Below are positions 8,597 to 16,384 of a stretch of 64,000 nucleotides of DNA, in pieces (within the stretch, counting starts at the first letter, position 1; every line of letters starts with the position of its first letter). The stretch lies in contig NZ_JAOVZN010000006.1 of the NCBI RefSeq assembly GCF_025717045.1, positions 36,610-100,609 on the forward strand, read 5' to 3'. This DNA is from Flavobacterium sp. SH_e (lineage in GTDB: Bacteria; Bacteroidota; Bacteroidia; Flavobacteriales; Flavobacteriaceae). Made by a program: the position numbers and the translations under genes. The notes below the pieces were generated by a model. The model searched no databases. It was not told the DNA's origin and saw nothing but the letters and a program-made list of their open reading frames with translations.

Positions 8597-8604
8597 CAAA
8601 GGTA
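8597..8604 (-). promoter_or_regulatory. Predicted -7 element inside a word repeat
   Basis: On the minus strand TACCTTTG matches TAnnTTTG, 32 bp ahead of the reductase ATG. It is embedded in the repetitive text ctttgtacctttgtctctttgc (8574-8610). A TTG at suitable spacing is not clear. Confidence 0.4.
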
Positions 8605-8708
8605 CAAAGGGATTTTTCAAATTGAAATTTGATAAAGGTTAAAAAAAGTACAAGATTTTTAATTGATAAGCCGTCGTGCTAAGTTTTTAAAACCTTGCAG
8701 GAAATAAA

Positions 8709-8740
8709 AAAGGCTCAAAAGTAAAAACCTTTGAGCCTTT
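8709..8740 (-). terminator. Terminator of the toxin-antitoxin unit
   Basis: An 11-bp stem (aaaggctcaaa at 8709-8719, complement at 8730-8740) with A/T-rich flanks lies 26 bp beyond the toxin stop. Its sequence closely resembles the hairpin at 9381-9417. Confidence 0.65.
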
Positions 8741-8765
8741 GTTACTTGTCCCTTTGAACCTCTGT

Positions 8766-9059
8766 TTATTTTAAACTTTTTAATGGATTTTGAAATGTAT
8801 TGAAAATCCTAACAATGAAAACAGATTCATCTTTTATTTGATATAGAATTTTAAAATTTCTGATCACAATTCTACGACAATCTATTCTATATTCATCGAA
8901 TTGAAATTGCTCGGCACAAATGATACTATTCGCACTATTAAATAATTCGTCTCTAACTTTTAATGCGGTTTTTTTTGAATATTTACTTTTAAGTTCAAAA
9001 TAAATTTCCTTAAAATCTAATTTTGCATTTTCTGACCAAAAAACTGTTGGTTTATTCAT
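8766..9059 (-). CDS. RelE/ParE-family toxin
   Basis: Small basic protein of 97 aa with the RelE/ParE pattern: an N-terminal WSENAKLDFKEIYFEL helix pair and a C-terminal strand region 'RIVIRNFKILYQIKDESVFIVRIF'. Members are mRNA interferases (RelE) or gyrase poisons (ParE); the sequence fits the ParE-like plasmid-stabilisation branch better, but the target cannot be read off. The start overlaps the antitoxin stop by 8 bp, the usual antitoxin-first order with translational coupling. A hairpin terminator follows. It is not tied to any mobile element here, so it appears to be a chromosomal module. Confidence 0.85.
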   Translation of the reverse strand: MNKPTVFWSENAKLDFKEIYFELKSKYSKKTALKVRDELFNSANSIICAEQFQFDEYRIDCRRIVIRNFKILYQIKDESVFIVRIFNTFQNPLKSLK

Positions 9060-9303
9060 TATCCCAATCTTTCATTTCTTTAGACAAATCTTCACTTGAA
9101 ATTATTCGATTGTACTTAATATCTTCTAAACCTTCTTCTACTTTATTATGGTATTCAGTTAATGTGACAGGATTTCCTTTCGCATCATAAGAAACCACTT
9201 CATTTAAATAATTATCAAAAACTGAAGAAACAATTCTTAGAACTCTTTCATCAGCCAAATCCAATTGATTTTTTATCTTTTCTTTCAATTCTGGAAGTCC
9301 CAT
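9052..9303 (-). CDS. Antitoxin of a RelE/ParE-type module
   Basis: Acidic protein of 83 aa from ATG 9303 (MGLPELKEKI), encoded directly ahead of the toxin and overlapping it by 8 bp. No ribbon-helix-helix or HTH is obvious. The N-terminal part is helical and the C-terminal part (EEGLEDIKYN...EDLSKEMKDW) looks like the extended toxin-neutralising tail. Many Bacteroidota ParE toxins are paired with such short unclassified antitoxins. A longer frame from TTG 9324 is rejected because that TTG lies inside the predicted -7 box TAACTTTG. Assignment rests mostly on gene order. Confidence 0.8.
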   Translation of the reverse strand: MGLPELKEKIKNQLDLADERVLRIVSSVFDNYLNEVVSYDAKGNPVTLTEYHNKVEEGLEDIKYNRIISSEDLSKEMKDWDNE

Positions 9304-9321
9304 AATTCTTATTTTAGAAAT

Positions 9322-9355
9322 CAAAGTTACAAAATTTTAAACTTCAATAATTCAA
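9322..9355 (-). promoter_or_regulatory. Promoter of the toxin-antitoxin operon
   Basis: Minus strand: TTG (9353-9355), 23 bp, then TAACTTTG (9322-9329), matching the Flavobacterium TTG-N17-23-TAnnTTTG consensus. The ATG at 9303 follows 18 bp later. Confidence 0.55.
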
Positions 9356-9380
9356 ATCTCAAATTCTAAAAAGTAAAAAC

Positions 9381-9417
9381 AAAAAAGCTCAAAAGTTAAA
9401 AACCTTTGAGCTTTTTT
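9381..9417 (-). terminator. Terminator of the OmpA lipoprotein gene
   Basis: A 13-bp perfect stem (aaaaaagctcaaa at 9381-9393, complement at 9405-9417) with an 11-nt loop. The A-rich and T-rich ends make it bidirectional. Confidence 0.75.
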
Positions 9418-9453
9418 AATCTTAGCATCTTAGTATCTCAGAACCTTAGCAAC

Positions 9454-10398
9454 TTAATTTATACTATTAAGCATCTCCGCAATCTCATCTAATCTTGGTG
9501 TCAGGATAATTTCGATTCTACGGTTTTTAGCTTTTCCTTCTGGAGTTGTGTTACTTGCCAAAGGAGAGAATTCGCTTCTTCCCGCTGCGGTTAATTTTTG
9601 TTTATTGATTTTTGGGTTTTCACTTAAAATTGCAACAATTGCTGTTGCTCTTTTAGTCGACAAATCCCAGTTGTTTGCAATTGGTCCAGAACCAGCATAC
9701 GGATCGTCGTCTGTATGTCCTTCGATTAAAACAGAAAGATCTGGATTGTCACCTAAAACTTTTCCAAGTTCTACAACCGCTTTTCTACCTTCTGTCCCAA
9801 CTGCCCAGCTTCCTGAATTAAAAAGCAATTTATTTTCCATAGAAACATAAACTTTCCCATTTTTATGTTCAACTGTTAAACCTTTACCTTCAAAACCAGT
9901 TAAAGCTTTAGACAAAGTCTCTTTCAGTTTTCGCATTGCTTCTTCTTTCGCGGCGATCATATCTTCAAGTTCTTTCAAACGACCTGCTGTTTTGTCCAAA
10001 CGAGCTTGTTCATCTGCAAGAGCTTTACCTTTTGCTTCTAGTTGTGCTAAAAGTTCACGGTTTTTAGCCATATTTTTCTCCAATGCATCGTTGCTGTTTT
10101 TCTCTAATGCATTGTAAGAATCTTGTAATACTTTATATTTCTTTTGTTCAGCAGCAAGATCGGCTTTTTGTTTTGCCAAATCATCTTTTGTGCTTGCTAA
10201 ATCTTTAGTCAGTTTATCGCGATCTAGTTCTAACTGATTTTTTGCTTGCTTTAAACTTTCATTTTCATCAGCAATAGAACGATTCTCTTTTTTCAAATCA
10301 GAATATTTCGTTTCCAAATCATTATAAATTTTCTTAGAAACACATGAGGTTGTGGATAAGGCTATTGCCAGCAATCCGATAGAGGCTTTTTTAATCAT
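9454..10398 (-). CDS. OmpA-family lipoprotein with coiled coil
   Basis: Protein of 314 aa. A lipobox-like signal (LSTTSC, C19) anchors it in the envelope. A long coiled coil (about 25-165, heptads rich in Lys/Glu/Leu) is followed by an OmpA_C peptidoglycan-binding domain (about 190-300) with VLIEGHTDDDPY, NWDLSTKRA and NRRIEIIL. OmpA_C domains bind diaminopimelate in peptidoglycan, so this protein probably tethers the outer membrane to the wall. It is a single gene with its own promoter and terminator. Confidence 0.92.
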   Translation of the reverse strand: MIKKASIGLLAIALSTTSCVSKKIYNDLETKYSDLKKENRSIADENESLKQAKNQLELDRDKLTKDLASTKDDLAKQKADLAAEQKKYKVLQDSYNALEKNSNDALEKNMAKNRELLAQLEAKGKALADEQARLDKTAGRLKELEDMIAAKEEAMRKLKETLSKALTGFEGKGLTVEHKNGKVYVSMENKLLFNSGSWAVGTEGRKAVVELGKVLGDNPDLSVLIEGHTDDDPYAGSGPIANNWDLSTKRATAIVAILSENPKINKQKLTAAGRSEFSPLASNTTPEGKAKNRRIEIILTPRLDEIAEMLNSIN

Positions 10399-10427
10399 CT
10401 TACTTAATTATTTTATGGGGCGTTTAA

Positions 10428-10455
10428 CAAATCTAAACTTTTAGTTAAATTCCAA
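10428..10455 (-). promoter_or_regulatory. Promoter of the OmpA lipoprotein gene
   Basis: Minus strand: TTG (10453-10455), 17 bp, TAGATTTG (10428-10435), a full match to the genus consensus, 29 bp ahead of the ATG. Confidence 0.6.
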
Positions 10456-10543
10456 ATTTTAAATTCCAAACTCCAAAAGCAAGAATCTGAATTCATACTT
10501 GAAATTTAAACTGCATTTTACTTTACAAGAACAATACCAAAAA

Positions 10544-11305
10544 TTAATCAATTTCGACTAAAATAGGACAATGATCTGAATGCATAGCATCTGGAAGTAT
10601 AACAGCCCTTTTTAATCTATTTTCTAGCGCATTGCTGACCAAATTATAATCGATACGCCAACCTTTGTTGTTTCCTCTCGCTCCTGCGCGGTAACTCCAC
10701 CAAGAATAATGATGCGGATCTTTATTAAAATGACGGAAGCTATCTATAAAACCAGATTTCATAAAAGCATCCAGCCAAGCGCGTTCTGCAGGAAGAAATC
10801 CAGAAACTGTTTTGTTACGAACCGGATCGTGAATATCGATTGCTTCGTGACAAATATTATAATCGCCACAGATAATTAAATTTGGAATTGTAAGTTTCAA
10901 TTCATTTATATAATTCTGAAAATCATCCATAAACATAAACTTATGATCAAGTCTTTCAATATTTGTTCCAGATGGAAGATAGAGACTCATAACAGAAACA
11001 TCGTCAAAATCTGCACGAAGATTTCTGCCTTCAAAATCCATATGATGAATTCCTGTTCCGTAAACAATATTATTTGGTTTTGTTTTAGAAAGAATAGCAA
11101 CTCCACTATAACCTTTTTTAGTCGCTGGATAGTAATATTGAAACGGATAACCCGCCGCTGTAATATCGTCTACTGGAATTTGATCTTGTGTAGCCTTTAT
11201 TTCCTGAAGGCAGATAACATCAGGATTTGCTTGTTGCAGCCACTCAATAAAACCTTTGTTTATTGCAGCTCTAATTCCGTTTACATTATAAGAAATAATT
11301 TTCAT
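10544..11305 (-). CDS. xth: Exodeoxyribonuclease III
   Basis: AP endonuclease and 3'-5' exonuclease of 253 aa for base-excision repair. The EEP-fold motifs are all present: SYNVNGIRAA at the start, CLQEIKA (metal-binding Glu), GDYNICHEAIDI, WWSYR, WRIDY and the terminal SDHCPI (catalytic Asp-His). ATG 11305 is preferred: it yields the canonical MKIISYNVNG start, whereas the longer frame begins at a TTG inside a -7 box. It is divergently transcribed from olsF. Length and motifs fit the ExoA/Xth family well. Confidence 0.95.
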   Translation of the reverse strand: MKIISYNVNGIRAAINKGFIEWLQQANPDVICLQEIKATQDQIPVDDITAAGYPFQYYYPATKKGYSGVAILSKTKPNNIVYGTGIHHMDFEGRNLRADFDDVSVMSLYLPSGTNIERLDHKFMFMDDFQNYINELKLTIPNLIICGDYNICHEAIDIHDPVRNKTVSGFLPAERAWLDAFMKSGFIDSFRHFNKDPHHYSWWSYRAGARGNNKGWRIDYNLVSNALENRLKRAVILPDAMHSDHCPILVEID

Positions 11306-11326
11306 CAGTGATTTTTTTAAGGATTC

Positions 11327-11334
11327 CAAATGTA
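11327..11334 (-). promoter_or_regulatory. -7 element of the exonuclease III gene
   Basis: Minus strand TACATTTG, 21 bp ahead of ATG 11305. It overlaps the spurious upstream TTG start at 11329, which settles the gene start. Confidence 0.5.
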
Positions 11335-11386
11335 ATAAAAAAGTGCAAAGTTTGTCTTGGAAACAATGAAAAGTAGACTTTTTTGT

Positions 11387-11394
11387 TATCTTTG
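11387..11394 (+). promoter_or_regulatory. -7 element of the olsF gene
   Basis: TATCTTTG, a perfect TAnnTTTG, lies 30 bp ahead of the ATG at 11425. The nearest TTG (11357) is 27 bp away, so the -33 element is weak. Confidence 0.5.
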
Positions 11395-11424
11395 TTCGCT
11401 GTTCTAATAATTTAAAAGTAGTAC

Positions 11425-13227
11425 ATGGGTTTAGTTACCGCGAAAGAAGTTGCAAAGGCAATAAATGTTGAAAAGTACGGAGTTTTCGGTACATTTTCTG
11501 GCTGGATTCTTATGAAGGTTCTTAAGATCTCGACCCTTAATAAAATTTACGACCGTAATAAACACTTGGAAGACCTTGCGTTTTTGAACGGAATTTTGGA
11601 CGAAATGGAAATTAAGTTCGAAATCCCTGAAGAAGATTTGAAGCGTTTACCAAAAGATGGTGCGTATATTACCATTTCAAATCATCCGCTTGGAGGAATT
11701 GACGGAATTTTGCTTTTGAAATTAATGCTTGAAAGAGAGCCAAATTTTAAAATCATTGCCAATTTCTTATTACATAGAATTGTTCCAATGAAAAAATACA
11801 TTATGCCGGTTAATCCTTTTGAAAATCATAAGGATGCGAAGTCGAGCGTAATTGGAATTAAAGAAACTTTACGTCATTTAAGCGACGGAAAACCTTTGGG
11901 TATTTTCCCTGCTGGTGAAGTATCGACTTATAAAGATGGTAAATTAGTAGTTGATAAACCTTGGGAAGAAGGTGCGCTGAAATTAATCAGAAAAGCAAAA
12001 GTTCCTGTAGTTCCTATTTACTTTCATGCCAAAAACAGTAAATTATTCTACTGGCTTTCTAAAATTGATGATACTTTACGTACTGCAAAATTACCTTCTG
12101 AATTGCTTACGCAGAAAGATCGTGTAATTAAAGTTCGTATAGGGAAACCAATTTCTGTATCTGAGCAAAATGAGATTGAATCTTTTGAAGAATATTCAGA
12201 ATTTTTGAGAAAGAAAACCTATATGCTTGCCAATCCATTTGAAAAAGACACTAAACTGATTGACACAGCGAGCTTAAAAATCACAAAAGCACCAAAAAAA
12301 ATCGTTACTCCTGCAAACGAATCAAAACTTATTGATGAAGTTCAAGCTTTAAGAGATAGCGATTCCCGATTTTTACAAAGCAAAAACTACGAGGTTTTCT
12401 TTGCAAGTGCAAAGCAGATCCCGAACATTTTGCACGAAATTGGACGTTTACGAGAAATTACTTTCCGTGAAGTTGGTGAAGGAACAAATGAATCTATCGA
12501 TTTAGACGAATACGACCAATATTATCACCATATGTTTTTATGGGATGATGAAACAAACAAAATCGCTGGAGCTTACCGTATGGGATTAGGTTCTGAAATC
12601 TATCCAAAATACGGAATTGAAGGTTTCTATCTAACTGATCTTTTCAGATTTGAACCAGAACTTCACGACATGATGCACAAATCAATCGAAATGGGGCGTG
12701 CCTTTATCGTAAAAGAATATCAGCAAAAACCAATGCCTTTGTTCTTATTGTGGAAAGGTATTATTCACACCACTTTACGTCATCCTGAACATAAATATTT
12801 AGTTGGTGGTGTAAGTATCAGTAATCAGTTTTCAGATTTCTCTAAATCGTTGATGATTGAATTCATGAAATCTAATTATTACGATCCATACATCGCGCAA
12901 TATATTCACCCGAAAAAAGCGTACAAAGTAAAACTGAAAGACGCCGACAAAGATTTCATTTTCGACGAAGCAGAATCTGACTTGAACAAGTTTGACAAAA
13001 TCATTGACGAATTAGAACCAGGAAATTTACGTTTGCCAGTTTTAATTAAGAAATACATCAAACAAAATGCAAGAGTTGTAGCTTTTAACGTTGATCCGCT
13101 TTTTAATAACGCAATTGATGGTTTAATGTACATTAGAATTGCAGATATTCCAGAAAGTACTATGAAACCTGTTATTGAAGAGTTTCAGATTGAATTGGAA
13201 AAGAAATTATCTGAGAAGGAAGATTAA
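11425..13227 (+). CDS. olsF: OlsF-type bifunctional ornithine lipid acyltransferase
   Basis: Fusion protein of 600 aa. The N-terminal half is a PlsC-like O-acyltransferase with SNHPLGGIDG (H87, D93) and IFPAGEVSTY (about 157-166). The C-terminal half (about 305-510) is a GNAT/hemolysin-like N-acyltransferase with FREVGEGTNES and AGAYRMGLGSE. This order matches OlsF, which acylates ornithine and then lyso-ornithine lipid and is known from Serratia and Flavobacterium. The product would be a phosphorus-free membrane aminolipid. The His-Asp pair is separated by five residues instead of the classical four, an apparent subfamily trait. It is a single-gene unit with its own promoter and terminator. 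Substrate ornithine is inferred from the architecture. Confidence 0.85.
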   Translation: MGLVTAKEVAKAINVEKYGVFGTFSGWILMKVLKISTLNKIYDRNKHLEDLAFLNGILDEMEIKFEIPEEDLKRLPKDGAYITISNHPLGGIDGILLLKLMLEREPNFKIIANFLLHRIVPMKKYIMPVNPFENHKDAKSSVIGIKETLRHLSDGKPLGIFPAGEVSTYKDGKLVVDKPWEEGALKLIRKAKVPVVPIYFHAKNSKLFYWLSKIDDTLRTAKLPSELLTQKDRVIKVRIGKPISVSEQNEIESFEEYSEFLRKKTYMLANPFEKDTKLIDTASLKITKAPKKIVTPANESKLIDEVQALRDSDSRFLQSKNYEVFFASAKQIPNILHEIGRLREITFREVGEGTNESIDLDEYDQYYHHMFLWDDETNKIAGAYRMGLGSEIYPKYGIEGFYLTDLFRFEPELHDMMHKSIEMGRAFIVKEYQQKPMPLFLLWKGIIHTTLRHPEHKYLVGGVSISNQFSDFSKSLMIEFMKSNYYDPYIAQYIHPKKAYKVKLKDADKDFIFDEAESDLNKFDKIIDELEPGNLRLPVLIKKYIKQNARVVAFNVDPLFNNAIDGLMYIRIADIPESTMKPVIEEFQIELEKKLSEKED

Positions 13228-13251
13228 GTTTATTTTTTGATATATAAAATT

Positions 13252-13290
13252 AGAAAATCCCATTTGCTTAATTAGCAAATGGGATTTTCT
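13252..13290. terminator. Bidirectional terminator
   Basis: A 17-bp perfect stem (agaaaatcccatttgct at 13252-13268, complement at 13274-13290) with a 5-nt loop, between the convergent olsF and DUF805 genes. Confidence 0.85.
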
Positions 13291-13363
13291 GTTTTCTTTC
13301 TTAATTGGAACGGAAACAGATCATAAATATGCTCTATTGTGTTTTCCCAAATCCATTATTTAA

Positions 13364-13750
13364 CTAATTAAGATCTTTCCCCAATTCTCTTAAATAATCC
13401 ATTTCATCTATAGGATCTTCACCATATCTATTTGTGCCTTCTTCACCTCCTGTGCATAGCAATATGACATTATAAAATGGAATTAAGACATACAAACCGC
13501 TTTTGCCAACATCATGCATTCTCCTTACCGTTGCTCCAATTAAAGGAATCAATACAAATAGATTGTATGTTAATTCTAACGCTCCCATCTCAACTTCTCC
13601 AAAAGTCAATTTGGCAACATTGTCTATTTTATTCAATATTATTACTAGAATAATGTGTACTAAAATAAAAGCCAAATATTCTTTTCTTCGTATTCTTCCA
13701 TTAAAGCTCGCATAATTATGCAGAACTACCTTTTTATATATTTCAATCAT
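13364..13750 (-). CDS. DUF805 membrane protein (copy A)
   Basis: Inner-membrane protein of 128 aa with the DUF805 pattern: an N-terminal MIEIYKKVVLHNYASFNGRIRRKEY (first part cytoplasmic), then about three to four hydrophobic helices and the conserved RRMHDVGKSGLYVLIPFY segment (about 81-98). Function is unknown for the family. A paralogue with the same start (MIEWYKIAMF) lies at 14600, and two TM2 genes sit between them. The hairpin at 13252 closes the unit. The region looks like a duplicated DUF805-TM2 pair arranged outside-in. Confidence 0.88.
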   Translation of the reverse strand: MIEIYKKVVLHNYASFNGRIRRKEYLAFILVHIILVIILNKIDNVAKLTFGEVEMGALELTYNLFVLIPLIGATVRRMHDVGKSGLYVLIPFYNVILLCTGGEEGTNRYGEDPIDEMDYLRELGKDLN

Positions 13751-13837
13751 TATTAAAGCTTTTATTGATTAGACAACATAAACCTTATTAAAACAAAAAA
13801 TCCCAATCGTTTCTGAAAGGGACTTTTTATTCTAATC

Positions 13838-14092
13838 TTAGAACCAAGGTTTTTTTCCAACCTGATAAGTTTCATAAAACTCATCATCCGATTTTGTTAA
13901 ATATATAATTCCTTCAACAAATCCAATCATTCCTGCCAAACCACAAGTAACAAAGGTTGCCACTAATTGAATGATTCCCTCTTTTTGGTATCCTAAATAA
14001 AATTTGTGAACCCCTAATGAGCCTAATACGATTCCTAAAATCCCAGCAGTCACTTTTTTATTTTCTACTTTTCCTGAATTTGTGTTTTCCAT
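13838..14092 (-). CDS. TM2 domain protein (copy A)
   Basis: Small membrane protein of 84 aa with a TM2 domain: KKVTAGILGIVLGSLG, then VHKFYLGYQKEGI, a second helix with TCGLAGMIGFVEGIIYL, and the tail DDEFYETYQV-GKKPWF. The first helix-polar loop-second helix layout and the KFYLG motif are diagnostic. Its role is unknown. It is a clear paralogue of the gene at 14305: both end in YQVGKK-x-WF. A weak hairpin (about 13797-13828) separates it from the DUF805 gene downstream. Confidence 0.88.
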   Translation of the reverse strand: MENTNSGKVENKKVTAGILGIVLGSLGVHKFYLGYQKEGIIQLVATFVTCGLAGMIGFVEGIIYLTKSDDEFYETYQVGKKPWF

Positions 14093-14251
14093 GTCTTTAA
14101 AAATAATTTTATATTGATAACTTCAAAATGAGCATGTTTTTATTTCTTTGCAATACTCTTAAAAAGTTCGCAATATTAGACAGCAAAACTTCATGCAACA
14201 ATCCCTAAAAGTTTTTATTACAACAGAAAAAGACAATTTACCGCATAAAAA

Positions 14252-14281
14252 AATCCCATTCAAAATTGATTGAATGGGATT
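14252..14281 (-). terminator. Terminator between the two TM2 genes
   Basis: A 12-bp perfect stem (aatcccattcaa at 14252-14263, complement at 14270-14281) with a 6-nt loop, 24 bp past the stop of TM2 copy B. It shares the aatccca start with the hairpin at 13252. Confidence 0.75.
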
Positions 14282-14304
14282 CTAGTATTATATGCGTTTT
14301 TCTC

Positions 14305-14583
14305 TTAAAACCAGCCTTTTTTACCAACTTGGTAAGTTTGGTAAAACTCTTCATCTGATTTTGTCAAGTAAATGATTCCTTCAATAAATCCGATTATACT
14401 ACCAATTCCGCAAGTAACTACACTAATTACGATTTGTATAATTCCTTCTTGAGTATAACCAAGTACAAATTTGTGAATTCCTAAAGATCCAAAAAGAATA
14501 CCCATAAGTCCAGCTAATACTTTCTTATTTTCCTGTCTTGGTTGCGACGGCGTGTTCCAGCTTTCTGGTTTTGTTGTTTCCAT
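14305..14583 (-). CDS. TM2 domain protein (copy B)
   Basis: Small membrane protein of 92 aa, paralogous to the gene at 13838. A proline-rich polar N-terminus (residues 1-18) precedes KKVLAGLMGILFGSLG, IHKFVLGYTQEGI, a second helix (TCGIGSIIGFIEGIIYL) and YQVGKKGWF. The fourth motif position is V rather than Y in KFVLG. It lies 16 bp downstream of the DUF805 copy B and is likely co-transcribed with it. Function unknown. Confidence 0.88.
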   Translation of the reverse strand: METTKPESWNTPSQPRQENKKVLAGLMGILFGSLGIHKFVLGYTQEGIIQIVISVVTCGIGSIIGFIEGIIYLTKSDEEFYQTYQVGKKGWF

Positions 14584-14599
14584 TTTTTATATTATTTAG

Positions 14600-15016
14600 T
14601 TAATTATTAATTCCAATTTCATCAATTTCTTCTGTTGTACTTTTTGGGTCTGGACCGTAATAGTTTTCTCCAAACTCTCCTTCAGTAATCAACAAAACTA
14701 ACATCCAAATAGGTCCAGCAAACGGAATTAAAGCAACTAAAATTGTCCAGCCACTTTTGCCCAAATCATGCATTCTCCTAACTGTAACTGATAAAGAAGG
14801 AATTATAGAAGCAAGCATGTAAAGAAAAAACACAACTCCCACAATTGAAAGACCAACTGTAGGACCTAAAATTGCAGATAATATTATCGCTAAAAAAGCA
14901 AATGCAAAAAATAGAATTCCTGTCGCAAGGCGAAAGTACCAATATTCACTTCTTCTAGCTCTTCCGCTAAAGTTTGCATAGTTCTGGAACATGGCAATTT
15001 TATACCATTCAATCAT
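14600..15016 (-). CDS. DUF805 membrane protein (copy B)
   Basis: Membrane protein of 138 aa from ATG 15016 (MIEWYKIAMFQNYANF), the start that aligns with copy A at 13750. The upstream extension to 15070 adds a charged leader not found in the paralogue. Four hydrophobic helices are visible, with the family signature VRRMHDLGKSGWTILVAL, followed by an acidic tail carrying YYGPDPKSTTEEIDEIG. Copy A ends similarly (GTNRYGEDPIDEMDYL). It leads into TM2 copy B. Family function is not established. Confidence 0.87.
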   Translation of the reverse strand: MIEWYKIAMFQNYANFSGRARRSEYWYFRLATGILFFAFAFLAIILSAILGPTVGLSIVGVVFFLYMLASIIPSLSVTVRRMHDLGKSGWTILVALIPFAGPIWMLVLLITEGEFGENYYGPDPKSTTEEIDEIGINN

Positions 15017-15207
15017 AATTAAAATCGTTAGCTTTTCCCTACTCTTTTTAGGATTTTCGGTATGCTCCAAAGTTCAAAAAAAAGAACCTATTTAGACTCA
15101 TTCTTTGAAATTCGGAAACAATATTATTAAAAATTAACAAATAAAACTAATCTCACTAAATAAAATTCACAAGAAAAACCTCGTTATTAAAATCTAAAGC
15201 CTGTACG

Positions 15208-16158
15208 CTATTTTTTGTTGTAAACCGCTTTGATTTTATCGACAATTACCTGAGCAAGACGTTCATGACTTTCAAAAGTCCAACCTGCAATATGAGGCGT
15301 CAGTAAGACATTTTTTGCTTCCAAAAGATATTGAAAAGCTTCTGGCGTGTTTTTATCTTGAAAGAGCGTTTCGAACGAAAGTTTTTCATATTCCAAAACA
15401 TCCAAACCTGCGCCTAAGATTTTTTTCTCTTTCATCGCTTCAACTAAGTCTGCTGTCACAATGTTTTTACCGCGAGAAGTATTGATAATCCAAAAAGGCT
15501 TTTTAAACGCATTTATAAAGGCGCTGTTAACCATTTTATCTGTCTCTGGTGTCCAAGGAAGATGAAGACTTAAAACATCTGCTTTTTCGCGTAATTCTTC
15601 CAATGAAACCTGCTTCGCATTTTCGTCTCCAACATTATCCAAAATATCGTAGCATAAAACCTCTGTTTCAAAACCTCGTAATTTTTTGGCAAAAGCTTTT
15701 CCCATATTTCCATAACCGATAATCCCAACTGTTTTTAAATCCAATTCATGACCACGATTGCTTTCGCGGTTCCATTGTCCCGCTTTCACTTCTGCGTCTG
15801 CTTGGTTTAAGTTGTTGAATAAAGATAAAATTACGCCAAGCGAATGTTCTGCAACAGCGTTGCGATTTCCTTCTGGAGCAGCAATGAGATGAATTCCTTT
15901 CGAAGAAGCATACTCACAATCAATACTTTCCAAACCTGCACCAACTCTTGCAATAAATTGCAACTTTGTTGCAGCATCTAAAAAAGTCTTGTCAATCTTG
16001 AAACGGCTGCGAATTACAATTCCGTTATAGTCTTGAATTTTTGCTTCGATTTCTTCTTTTGAAGATTTGAAATCAGCGTGATTTTCGAAACCAGCTTCTT
16101 CCAATTGATTCCAAAGAATTGGATTATTGCTGTCGATATGAAGAATTTTTATACTCAT
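15208..16158 (-). CDS. D-2-hydroxyacid dehydrogenase
   Basis: NAD-dependent enzyme of 316 aa, similar in layout to D-3-phosphoglycerate dehydrogenase (catalytic-domain halves around a central Rossmann fold). Visible are ARVGAGLESID, the dinucleotide motif GIIGYGNMGKAFA, NTSRGKNI (catalytic Arg region), the Glu in DVLEYEKLSF and LLTPHIAGWT (catalytic His). There is no C-terminal ACT domain, so it is the short form. The substrate is uncertain: phosphoglycerate, glyoxylate/hydroxypyruvate or another 2-oxoacid. No serC neighbour supports serine synthesis. Single gene with an upstream TATTTTTG box. Confidence 0.9.
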   Translation of the reverse strand: MSIKILHIDSNNPILWNQLEEAGFENHADFKSSKEEIEAKIQDYNGIVIRSRFKIDKTFLDAATKLQFIARVGAGLESIDCEYASSKGIHLIAAPEGNRNAVAEHSLGVILSLFNNLNQADAEVKAGQWNRESNRGHELDLKTVGIIGYGNMGKAFAKKLRGFETEVLCYDILDNVGDENAKQVSLEELREKADVLSLHLPWTPETDKMVNSAFINAFKKPFWIINTSRGKNIVTADLVEAMKEKKILGAGLDVLEYEKLSFETLFQDKNTPEAFQYLLEAKNVLLTPHIAGWTFESHERLAQVIVDKIKAVYNKK

Positions 16159-16180
16159 TTTGTATTGAATTTTATAAATA

Positions 16181-16188
16181 CAAAAATA
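16181..16188 (-). promoter_or_regulatory. -7 element of the hydroxyacid dehydrogenase
   Basis: Minus strand TATTTTTG, 22 bp ahead of the ATG; no clear TTG at -33. Confidence 0.45.
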
Positions 16189-16323
16189 CAGGAATTGTTT
16201 AAGATTTTGATTTTAATCTCTCAAAGTCACGAAATCGATAAGAAATAGTGAAAGACAAAAAAATAAAAGCTTCATGTCTTCAAGCCTTCGTGGCAAACTC
16301 TTTTTTATTGCTTAGATTTTTTC

Positions 16324-16331
16324 TAACTTTG
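16324..16331 (+). promoter_or_regulatory. -7 element of nhaA
   Basis: TAACTTTG, 53 bp ahead of the nhaA ATG. A TTG at 16308 is only 13 bp upstream, so the -33 is doubtful. Confidence 0.4.
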
Positions 16332-16384
16332 AAAGAATAAGAATTTTCAAATTCTAACTTCAATACTCCAGAAAATCTTCTGCA

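Noticed and set aside
13797..13828. Terminator between TM2 copy A and DUF805 copy A
   Set aside because: The stem aatccc/gggac has a bulge and only a few pairs; too weak to call.
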